Assembly (NCBI RefSeq): GCF_029168945.1 | Contig: NC_083604.1 | Coordinates: 32,669,686-32,733,685 of the forward strand | Source of the DNA: Cannabis sativa | Lineage: Eukaryota > Streptophyta > Magnoliopsida > Rosales > Cannabaceae | Length of the DNA: 64,000 nucleotides | Direction: 5' to 3' | In this document: piece after piece, positions 24,648 through 34,160 of the stretch | Layout: each line of letters starts with the position of its first letter | Numbering within the stretch: position 1 is the stretch's first letter | Notes under the pieces: model-generated | What the model saw: only the letters and a program-made list of their open reading frames with translations | Databases searched by the model: none | What the model was told of the DNA's origin: nothing | Translations under genes and position numbers: made by a program

Positions 24648-26458
24648 TTTTGGGTTTTATGCCCTAAATAAAACCCATTTCCATATAATCAGATTTACTT
24701 ATTAATAAAGATCAGAAATAACATTTTATGTTGCATGGTTCACATGATTTATTTCATGATTATATATTTAATGTATGAATTCTATTTAAGTCCAGGACAT
24801 GTGAATTTGTTAATGATTATAGTGTTGTCAGCACAGTGGAATATAAACTTAATTATATGTTCGAAAGTTTATTCCCTAATTTGTCAGAACACTGGATTTA
24901 GACTGACATGGTATAATCAGCGATAGGTGTTCTTACACCTCGGAAAAGTGTTATGTTCTTTCCAGGACATTGGCAAAGTTTATCAATATCGGATGTATGG
25001 AGTTTACATTGGAAGGGACCGATATTGAACTTTGATTAGATATATTAAAATTTACCGTAATATCTATTCAATTCAATATCACCTGTTGATCCTAGATCAA
25101 ATGATCTTAATCCTGATATGGTTAGGTTCGATCTCAAGAGTACTATACATGTTCTTTGATTTGTTAGTTAAGTCTACTTTTGGGTCAGGGTGATACGTAC
25201 ATTTTGGGAACATGATAGTATAATTGAGTGGGAGCGCTACCATAAATATGGAGTCTATAACTTCTATAGGAATTTAGAAGTGAAACGATGATATCCTCGA
25301 GCTTGGCTAAACAGAGATAAATGGTGGAGATCTCATTTCACTTTGCTGAAATATCATTTATACGGAGCTAAGTGTTTTAAGGATAAAATACATTGAAGGT
25401 GTAATGGTAACTTAGTGCCTATTCAATGTAGATCATCTATTAGAGGGTCATTGATCAAATTAGGATTATAACAATGGATAACTAATGACGTGTCTATATC
25501 ATGGAACATATAGAGCGTTCTATATGACTGAGAGTGCAATTCCAAGTTCTAAGTGTGGGTTAAATAAGGAATTAATAAGTTAGGGTATTTACTTGGTAAA
25601 TTCGGTTCGACTTATTGGAAGCTCGGTTATATAGACCCTTGGTCCCCATACTAGTTGAGACCATACTGCTTGTAAGACTCAGTTAATTGATTTTGATTAA
25701 TCAATTATAATTCTAAAGTTAGACTATGTCTACTTTATGATTTTTCACTAAGCAAGGGCGAAATTGTAAAGAAAAGAGATTCTAGGTTTATTTATTTATT
25801 AAGAGACTTTATATGTCTAAATTAATAAATATATTAAATGGCAATATTATTTAATAATTATTTTTAACTTATTAAATAATTAGAATTGGCATTTAAATGG
25901 TTAAATTGGAAAATTGGCATTTTTGAGAAAATGGGAATGGGAAATAACAAAATGGGAAAGTTGCAAAGTGAGGCCCAATTTCCTTAAATGGGCGCCCACT
26001 ATGCAAAGCCCTTTACCATTTTATTTTTCCATTATTTTAATGCCATACAATTCTAACCTAAACCTAGAGGGCATTCTATAAATAGAAAGTAATGGCTTCA
26101 GGAAACAACACACAATTGCATCTCATTCTTTTCAGAGAGAATTCCTGAGCCGCCACATTCTTTTCAGAGTAGTGCCCACACACATCAAGTGGTACCTCGA
26201 TCATAGTATGTAAGATTGTGGAAAATCAGCATCAAAGAAGGAGAGAAAGAGATCCAGATTAAGATCTTGATAATGCTCTGCTACAGAAAGGAATCAAGGG
26301 CTAGAGATCTTAATGGAAGGAGTCATTATATTCCACTGCACCCAATGTAAGGTTTTCTTAAACTCTTATGTGTTTATTTCATTATTTTAGAATTCATATT
26401 AGGATGTTAATGAAACGTACTTGGTAGTAAATCTAGATCCTGGTAAAATATTTCCAAC
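24648..26458 (+). repeat. 3' LTR of B2
   Basis: It follows the polypurine tract, starts TTTTGGGTTTTATGCCC and ends TTTCCAAC, with the last A changed. TATA box at 26077-26084. The GGCCGGCC motif is replaced by GGGCGCCC. Subfamily B. Confidence 0.9.
26077..26084 (+). promoter_or_regulatory. TATA box of B2 3' LTR
   Basis: TATAAATA at the conserved place in the LTR. Confidence 0.65.
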
Positions 26459-26783
26459 TGTAGGGTATTGTTATGACCCTGTATGAGTCCGAGAGCGTCA
26501 CGGAGATTTTGTAACTCAGTGGCATCTCTGATGGTCGTTTGCGGGTTGGTTCCAGGTGGAACGTTTGTGTTATGAGTGCCCTGGTTGGGTGCGGAACTGT
26601 TATTCCGAGTCTCTTGCACACCAGGCGCGATTCCATCTATAGGAGTTGATACACCATTCCCGACATTCCCCGGCTGTCCAGGATTAACAGCTGGCGGAAC
26701 CATTGTGTTTCTGGGTTCTGCAATGCAGGATCCACTGTCTGTGAATTTGTTGGATCAATCAGGCCTTTACGAGTTTGCACCAT
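26459..26783 (-). pseudogene. 5' fragment of gypsy gag
   Basis: The likely start is the ATG at 26783-26781 (minus strand), giving MVQTRKGLIDP, a common opening for plant gypsy Gag. A frameshift near 26705 moves the reading into another frame, which stays open to the break: proline-, asparagine- and threonine-rich, then 'DATELQNLRDALGLIQ'. No capsid or zinc-knuckle part is present because the gene is cut off. No other frame here is credible; open frames on the plus strand (26576-26809) are shadows. Confidence 0.6.
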
Positions 26784-26825
26784 CGTATTTGTTGTTAGAT
26801 GTTGAATAAAGAGCGATTCGTGATC

Positions 26826-26849
26826 CTTCTCTCAATGATAGCACCAAAA
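26826..26849 (-). other. Primer-binding site of the gypsy element
   Basis: On the minus strand TTTTGGTGCTATCATTGAG follows the LTR end (GACCTCAACA-type, here GAGGTCAACA). It resembles in form the TTGGCGCCGTCTGTGG site of Tat elements. The primer tRNA cannot be named from the sequence alone. Confidence 0.5.
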
Positions 26850-27526
26850 TGTTGACCTCGATTTTAGCCAACGACAACGAGTCAAATTTAGTAAGCGATA
26901 AGTGATTTATAGTAATTGATATATAATAAAGCAATGTAAAGATACAGAAATTTTTATAGAGGTTCAGCCCCGAGCAATTCGGTAATAGCCTAATCCTCGT
27001 TATTTGTATTGACTTAAGATCAAGGAGAAAGGTTCCTTCTTTTATAGCTCTTACAACAGTATCTCTGAATGCATAATTCTTAGATAATATATTTAGGGTA
27101 TAGTCTCTGCTAAGCTATTTTTCGACCTCTTGCCAAGTGAACATGCATCACTATTTATAGGGCTAGTAAGCTTAGAGAGGAAGAGTTTCCCCTCTCATCA
27201 CAACGCGTATAAACAGAAAGATCGTGGGATCAATGCTGAATACAAAGATCAAGGAATTGATGCTGGATACACTGATAGTGGGATCCTGTGTATGCCATAT
27301 CCCTGTAATCTAATCCCTTAGTTATAGTGATTTCATGGATGACTCACAATTTGAAAGTTGAATTCGCTAAGTGTTGGTTTCTCTGCGTAGATTAATGATT
27401 GCTTTACTCTGGGCATGCCAGCGAGGCATCCTGCTCGAACTATGCTTCCCGAGCAGATGCTTTGAGTGGATTCCACGTGTCACCATTCATGCGATGCCAC
27501 GTCAGAGTGCAAAAATTGGGATAACA
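26850..27526 (-). repeat. 5' LTR of the gypsy element (677 bp)
   Basis: Read on the minus strand it begins TGTTATCCCAATTTTTGC (27526) and ends GAGGTCAACA (26850), with the TG/CA ends expected. It contains TATAAATAG (minus, near 27150-27160). An open frame at 27130-27321 is incidental. Confidence 0.65.
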
Positions 27527-27836
27527 TTTTGATACCTTGAGTGATAGAGTGAGTTCCTACACACATCAAGTGGTATCTCAATCATAGTGTGTAAGGTTGT
27601 GAAGAATCCAGAATCAAGAGAAGGAAATTTAGGCTCAGATCTTGGTGATACTCTGCTACAGATAGGATACAAGAGTTAGAGATCTGAGCGGAAGGAGCCA
27701 TTAATATTCCGTTGCACCCAATGTAAGGTTTTCGAAACTTTATGTGTTTATTTACATTATTTTAGATATTCATATTTAGGATGTTAAATAACATACGTGG
27801 TAGTAAATCCAGATCCTGGTAAAACATATTCCAACA
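27527..27836 (+). repeat. End fragment of an older copia LTR
   Basis: The last ~300 bases of a B- or C-like copia LTR: CACACACATCAAGTGGTATCTC, then GATCTGAGCGGAAGGAG, ending TATTCCAACA. No primer-binding site follows, so it was a 3' LTR. Its left part is cut by the gypsy LTR. Confidence 0.8.
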
Positions 27837-28550
27837 CATGCAAAATGGGAGCCAACTTCGTCACCTAGGGTTTCCCCTGGCGCCCAACTTGACATCCTTA
27901 ACTAGGGTTTCAAATTTTAGGACTGTCGCACTGCAAAATGGTCAAAACTTGCATTGGAACATCAACTAGACATACCACAAACATATTTGAGGCATCAAAA
28001 TAAGAATCAGAGCAAGTTGATTTTTGAACACCCGGGGCCCCAAGCACCCAGCACCGAGGTTGACAATCTATCAATCGAGGTGCCTTCCAAGGGTCCGATT
28101 AGTGATCCAACTTTTGCATCTTTTTTGTCTTCATCAAAAACAAGGAAATAGGTCATTTTAGAGGAAAAAGAACAATTTTTAAGTACAAATAATAGGGCTT
28201 AGTGCTCAGGTTGACACTTGGGGCTGGCCTTGCGCCGAGGTTAACATTTTGTCAACCTAGGCCATTTAAAATGGAGTTTTTCATGAATTCTTTTGAGCAT
28301 CTTCTTCTTTTTCAGAAAATATTAAGATTCAACTATTTTTGGGGACCAAACGGAATTTTTTAAGGGGCAAAAGGGGGGACCCAGTGCCCAGGTTGACACT
28401 TAGGGCTCGGCCCCAGCAAGGTTAACATATTGTCAACTTGTGCTATTTTCGGTCAAGTTCAGAAAAAAAGTTTTTTGGGAATTTTTTCTGTCATCACAAA
28501 TAACAAAGATTTAAGTAAAATCGGGGAGAAAACCACAACTTTGAGTCCCT
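27837..28550 (+). repeat. Unclassified region with three ~181-bp imperfect repeats
   Basis: Units start near 28055, 28237 and 28419 and share GAGGTTGACA..(T/A)TGTCAA-type hearts preceded by CCCAG.(A/T)GC.CAGGTTGAC. The hearts are themselves inverted repeats (GGTTGAC/GTCAACC). A 65-codon frame (27954-28151) is open but unlike anything I recognise. Confidence 0.5.
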
Positions 28551-29670
28551 AGAAGAGAAAGCTATGAAGGTCAATAAACAGTGGCTAGCTGACTTGAAAA
28601 GAAAATTTCTAGAAGACTTACGTGAAGTAGAAGAGCTCACAATTCATTTCAGGGACGTAGTCTAAAATGAGGATGCTCTAGGAGCGAGTACTTCTGAAAG
28701 TGGTGAGACACTCTTTCGCATAATTAGGGCTCCCTCCTTAGCAAATTTTAGTATATATCAAGGGGGATTTGACCCATATTTTTTAAACTTAGACAAGAAT
28801 AATAAGTACCCTATGCATAGTAAGGAGCCCAAATCACTTCGTTCCACCAGTGCATCACCACGTTAGAGTTGACGTACTTAGCAAAATCTATTTCCAGGGT
28901 TCTTCCACCATGAGACTAATTTAGGTCGAGAGGATATTTCCTTTTTACAAGGGAAAAAATCAATTATGCTAAGATAAACGGTTTGGATCTTTTTGGCACA
29001 TTATCTCGTAATTTGTATTTGTGATCGTATCTGCTACAATTTGATATGTGATATGTTTTCTTTCTTCTTGTAGAACAACCCACCAGTTTCTAAATGGGTC
29101 TCCTCAACAACTTCTTGGACGCCATCAGCTATAAAGCTGACAAAGTTCGTGAAGTGCCCAAGGATGGTAAAGGCAAAAGCAAGAAGGGGTATGTCTCTAT
29201 GAGTGGATCTCAAAAGCTAGCACCTCCGACCTTGAACCAGGAGGCTGCTCCGAAGGCTCCAGCCCTAGAAGACTTATTTGCTTCCATCACTGACCTAACA
29301 GAACCTATTCAAGATGTTGTGTCGTTGCGACAAGTGCCTGTGGGGTATGTTGAGAAAGAAGTACTCGATCAAGCAAGGATTATCAAGATCTTCCTCTAGC
29401 ACCCCCAACACCTAAAAGCATTCTAGCTACCTTCACTTAGATGTCTAAGGAAAAGAGAGTGTTGTCTTCGTTACCTCATCCTCATTTCAATCTTCCACCT
29501 AGGCCCACGTTGATGCTGGAGGAAGTGTGAGAACACATGGAAGCCATCAGACAATTTTACTTAAAAAGGTGTAGCATTGAGTATGATGAAATAAGGAAGT
29601 TGGCCACCAACATTTCTTCCAAGCGCAATGCTGAATTTGATAATTATGACAAGTAGGATGAGCCTGTTCC
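28551..29670 (+). pseudogene. Decayed coding region of unknown family
   Basis: Reading frames shift repeatedly. Stretches look protein-like: 'LADLKRKFLEDLREVEEL' near 28590, a 101-codon open frame at 29094-29399 ('MGLLNNFLDAISYKADKVRE', lysine-rich, then acidic), and after a frameshift a proline-rich segment and 'HMEAIRQFYLKRC' near 29535. Just before the 101-codon frame, TTTTCTTTCTTCTTGTAG (to 29073) looks like a splice acceptor. I do not recognise the family. It may be an extra ORF of a retrotransposon or a dead host gene. Confidence 0.4.
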
Positions 29671-29764
29671 TAGTTATTTTGGAGAAGTGTAAAAACCTAT
29701 CTGAAGTCTCTAGGTCTACCAGAGAGAGACAAAAAGTTAAAGATGCAGGAAAGGTACATATTCA
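29671..29764 (+). pseudogene. RNase H fragment of B3, left of C1
   Basis: TTTTGGAGAAGTGTAAAAAC to the end matches the RNase H remnant of the other copies (compare 14574 and 24242). The open frame at 29628-29864 runs across the junctions and is not a gene. Confidence 0.8.
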
Positions 29765-30425
29765 TGTTGGGTTTTATGCCCTAAATAAAACTCTTTACAA
29801 TCTGATTAGTTATCAATATAAGAAATTTGAAGTGATTGATGTTTGCATGAATTTTATCTGCTAATGGTTTAATATGTTTATTACGTTTATACACAGAATC
29901 AGTTAAATCCAGATCATATGTTTATTCACAATTACAGTATTGTCAACACAGTGGAATGTGATTGTGATCATATGAATCAAAAGAATTGGTCCCTGTTTCA
30001 TCATTGTTATTGGATTTACACTAATGTGATAATGAGCGATGATGTGTACTTACACTTGGAGTAAGTGTTATGTTCTTTCCAGGACATTAGTAAAGTATAC
30101 TAGTTTCGAATGTATGGAGTATACATTGGACTGGACCGATATTGCAACTAAGTTAAGATATTACAAACTTACCGTTACATATATCTTTCCAAGTCAATAT
30201 CAGTAGTTGATCTTAAGATTAGAAGAATCTAAATCTTGATATGCTTAGGCTCAACTCAGGAGTACTATTCATGTTCCTTGATTTATTAGTTAAGCCTACT
30301 TTTGGGTCAGGGTGATACGTATATTTTGGGAAAACTATGCAGTTCAACGATCTTTTATATCTAATGAACTCTGGATAGAATCTAAATCCTGATATGCTCT
30401 ATATAAGTCTAAGAGTGCAATTCTA
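29765..30425 (+). repeat. Scrambled first LTR of C1
   Basis: 29765-30330 is a normal C-type LTR start. Then follow an interior piece (30331-30376), an LTR piece (30379-30395), another LTR piece from further on (30396-30420), and the interior again. Each join shares 2-7 bases with both parents. No TATA box or U5 remains, so it cannot drive transcription. Confidence 0.75.
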
Positions 30426-31782
30426 TGTTTATTAATAATTGTTCATTCTAATACAATTATTAAGAATTTGTTTAATAAAAGGATCTTTTGATCTGATACG
30501 GGTGGAGAAAAGTTAAGAAAACTATGCAGTTCAACGATCTTTTATATCTAATGAACTATGGATAGTATTCAACTCCACATAAACTCTATCACACTTAGAG
30601 AATCATGATCTTTACAACCTTTAGGGGTGGATCATAAGCTCTATATACTTAGGGGTGGAGTTTATCCACAATACCCTATATGTATATACTTAGGGGTGGA
30701 GTATATTTCACAATTCCCTATGTAACACATATCTTCTTTAAACATGGAAGTAATATAATGAGTCGGCTATTATCAATATAAATTCTTGATCTTGATTGTA
30801 TGTTCCATTTTGTTTTTACTATTGTAAGTAAAAGATTGATAGCTATAAAAGTTCTTTGTTAAAGTTTCACACTACCTTAATTGAGTGGGAGAATTTTAAA
30901 ATTCTATACCCATCTTCATCAGGTTGACACTTGTGATAGGTGCTTAAGAACACTACTGAAAAGCAAATCTAACCATTCCATGGATAGGTATAACTTGTCA
31001 GAATTATGAGAATAAGATAAAGAACTCTAGATCAATCCATTTGAATGACTTGAACCTAGAATTCCTAATTCTCATAAAATTTTATGGTATCTTAATTTTG
31101 ATTACTTTATCTCTGGCATGTATTTTTGACTTCAAATACTAGTCTGCTATGTTGATGACTTAGTCTTAACTTAAAGTTTTAGACTAATACAAAAGTCACA
31201 ACTAGGTAACTCTCCAAACAATCAGAGGTTAAAAGTATTATTTAACCAGACATCTGCTATTGAGTGGGATCTATCTGAGATGTAATCAAATAGGGAACAT
31301 TAGAAGATATTCAAGAAATATTTATGAAAATGATCTATATGTTAGATATTAAGGAACTGTGTATCAGTTGTCTTGGTATCTCACCAACTCATTTCGAGAT
31401 CTATGAGATGGTGCTTACTTTGGGGGTGGAGGAATTATTCTATAATAATTCAAGCTCTACCAGAGAAGAACTATAACTTTGTGTATTCGAAAATCCAAGA
31501 AAGTTATATCACTGAAGAAAAGTCTACACTGTATTATCTCAATAACATATTTTAAAATATGAGAGATATGTCTTCTGTTAATTCAGATGTACTTTTAAAA
31601 CAGTAAAGATTTCAGTATCTCTTGATGAGTAAAGCATATAGTAAAGGATGTTTCATAAGTGTATTTATGAACTAGTTTCCAGAAGTTTGGGTGGATTCAA
31701 ATATACTACACTTGATCTGAAGATCAAGACATCAGATTGACCTATTTACACAGTTTGTTTTATGTTAGTGCAAGTGGGAGTT
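30426..31782 (+). pseudogene. Decayed copia pol, first copy in C1
   Basis: It is colinear with 51150-52499. A DRGG-type integrase remnant (GGGTGGAGAAAAG near 30490) is followed by three more CTTAGGGGTGGA-like repeats (30630-30720). Then come RNase H remnants ('ACCAGACATCTGCTATTGAGTGGG' region near 31240, AGGAATTATTC near 31425) and the polypurine tract. No usable open frame. Confidence 0.65.
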
Positions 31783-33681
31783 TGTTGGGTTTTATGTTCT
31801 AAATAAAACTCTTTACAATCTAATTAGTTATCAATATAAGAAATTTGAAGTGATTGATGTTTGCATGAATTTTACATGCTAATGGTTTAATATGTTTATT
31901 ACTTTTATACACAGAATCAGTTAAATCCAGATCATATGTTTATTCACAATTATAGTATCCTCAACACAGTGGAATGTGATTGTGATCATATGAATCAAAA
32001 GAATTGGTCCCTATTTCATCAGTGTTATTGGATTTACACTAATGTGATAATCAGCGATGATGTGTAAACACTTGGAGTAAGTGTTATGTTCTTTCCAGGA
32101 CATTAGTAAAGTATACTAGTTTCGAATGTATGGAGTATACACTAGACTGGACCGATATTGCAACTAAGTTAAGATATTACAAACTTACCGTTACATATAT
32201 CTTTCCAAGTCAATATCAGTAGTTGATCTTAAGATTAAAAGAATCTAAATCCTGATATGCTTAGGCTCAACTCAGGAGTACTATTCATGTTCTTTGATTT
32301 ATTAGTTAAGCCTACTTTTGGGTCAGGGTGATACGTATATTTTGGGAACATGGTAGTATGATTGAGTGGGAGTGCTGAACATAAATATGGAATCGATAGC
32401 TTCTACTGGTGTATAGAAGTCAAGTGATGATTCCCTTCGAGCTTAGCAAATTGAAGTAAATGGATGAGCTCTAGTTTAACTGACTAATTATTAGATCACT
32501 AAACACCATTTACAGGTAGCTAAGTGTTTTAAGGGGCAAAATACATTGAGGGGTGAGAACGGTAAAGAAATCCCATCTTGATGTAGATCATCTATATAGA
32601 GGATCTTTAAATCACAATAAGATTATAACAATGGTTAAATGAGATAGCATATTGATATCGTGGAACATATAATATGCTCTATATAAGTCTGAGAGTGCAA
32701 TTCTAAGTTCTAAGAGTGGATTCAACGAAGAATTAATAAGTAGGAATTTACTTGGTAAATTTGGTTCACTTATTGGAAGCTCAGCATATAAATCCATGGT
32801 CCCCATTCTAGTTGAGAACATTCTGCTTGTAAGACTCATTAATTGATTCGTGATTGATCAATTATAATTCTAAAGTTAGACTATGTCTAATTTTTATGAT
32901 TTTTCACTAAGTAGGGGTAAAATTGTAAAGAAAAGAGATTCTAGGTTTATTTATTTATTAATGGACTTTATATGTCTAGTTAATAATTAAATTAAATGAC
33001 AATATTATTTAATAATCTATTTTAGTTATTAAATAATTAGTTTTGGCATTTAAAAGGTTAGAATTGGAAAATTGGCATTTTTGAGAAAATAGAAAGAAAA
33101 TTTGATAAAACTGCAAAATCAAGTGGGGCCCACTAACACACCATGACCGACCACTATTTGTGGAGTTTCAAATTGATTTTTTTTTTCGTTATTTTAATGC
33201 CAAATAATTCCTAACCTAAACCTAGTAGTTGCCTATAAATAGAAAGTGATGGCTCAGTCAAATTACATGCTTTCATTAGTTATCTGACAGAAATTTCGCT
33301 CTTCAGAAAAACTGAGCCTTCCCTACTTTCTATACCTGGCCAAAATCCCTCTCTCTTTTCCCTTCATCAATTTCGTGACCCTAGTGAAAGAGTGAGTGCC
33401 CACACACAGCAAGCAGTAACTCAATCATAGATTGGAAGACTGTGAAGGATCAAACTTAAAGAAGAAGGAGATTCGGGCTCAGATCTTGATTATACTCTGC
33501 TACAGATAGGATACAAGAGTTAGAGATCTGAGCGGAAGGAGATATTAATTCCGCTGTATCAATGTAAGGTTTTCTTAACTTTATATGTGTTTAATTTATC
33601 ATTTTAGAAAGTTCATATTTAGGGTGTTTAAACAACATACTTGTGAGTAGATCTAAGATCCTGGTAAAATAAATTCCAACA
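31783..33681 (+). repeat. Internal LTR of C1 (1,899 bp)
   Basis: It starts TGTTGGGTTTTATGTTC and ends AAATTCCAACA. A polypurine tract precedes it and a primer-binding site follows it, so it serves as 3' LTR of the first unit and 5' LTR of the second. TATA box at 33234-33241. The upstream palindrome is mutated (GACCGACC). A 75-codon antisense frame (32839-32612) is identical to one in the terminal LTR. Confidence 0.93.
33234..33241 (+). promoter_or_regulatory. TATA box driving the gag unit of C1
   Basis: TATAAATA in the internal LTR, the promoter that would transcribe the gag-bearing unit. Confidence 0.7.
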
Positions 33682-33699
33682 ACTGGCCTCAGAGCCATG
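33682..33699 (+). other. Primer-binding site of C1
   Basis: ACTGGCCTCAGAGCC directly after the LTR end, identical to A1 and A3. Confidence 0.8.
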
Positions 33700-33965
33700 G
33701 TAATTGATTTGCTTGCAAGAAATTTGGACTTTAAAACGATTATTTGTTTTTTGGATGGTTTCATGTTGTATTGAGTGTTATATGATGATTGATTGATGTT
33801 TGTGAATTTTCGTGAAAAATAATTGAAATTTTGTTTCTGGAATTATTTTTATTGGATAGTATGGAAAACATTAAGCAAGTTACTTTTTTACAGAACTCAA
33901 TTTCGATTTAATTTGAATTAGTTATGATTTTTTGAAGATTCGAAAAAAGATAAGGTGACTATGCA

Positions 33966-34160
33966 CCTTCACCCGCGCGCGGATTCAGACAGCAACGACC
34001 GAGCTTGCTGTCTGAATCCCTCATGCGTGCGCAGATCACTTGTCTGAACCCCCCTACGCGCGCGCGAAGGCTGCAACCTCCCCTGTCCGCCGAGGTTTCT
34101 CAGCCAGTCACTCCAGAATGCGCGCGCGAACGGTATGCAACGGATACCGTCCGTACAGCT
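33966..34160 (+). other. GC-rich hairpin island in the C1 leader
   Basis: A ~190-bp GC-rich patch. GGATTCAGACAGCAA (33981-33995), a 9-base loop and TTGCTGTCTGAATCC (34005-34019) form a perfect 15-bp stem. ACGGTAT/ATACCGT near 34130-34155 forms another. GCGCGCG runs occur. Two overlapping open frames (33969-34202 minus, 34005-34229 plus) are by-products of the GC content. Confidence 0.65.

Larger units (their letters stand above)
18292..26458 (+). mobile_element. Copia element B2 (right part; host of B1 and of a solo LTR)
   Basis: The sequence resumes at TTACTAAGTAAATGG, which in B1 lies inside the leader (near 1396). So the left part of B2 is beyond the window on the other side of B1. The interior continues to 24647, interrupted at 20954-22744 by a solo LTR, and ends with a polypurine tract and a 3' LTR to 26458. 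Its pol is ruined like that of B1. Confidence 0.85.
26459..27526 (-). mobile_element. Truncated Ty3/gypsy element (LTR, PBS and gag start)
   Basis: Read on the minus strand this is one 677-bp LTR (27526 down to 26850), a primer-binding site and the first part of gag, cut at 26459 where B2 begins. Composition is clearly more GC-rich than the flanking copia DNA. The simplest reading is that B2 inserted into this gag, so the rest of the gypsy element lies left of the window. The lineage is probably Tat-like, which is inference. Confidence 0.75.

Noticed and set aside
26576..27321. Plus-strand frames 26576-26809 and 27130-27321
   Set aside because: They are opposite the gypsy gag and LTR, which explain the sequence better on the minus strand.
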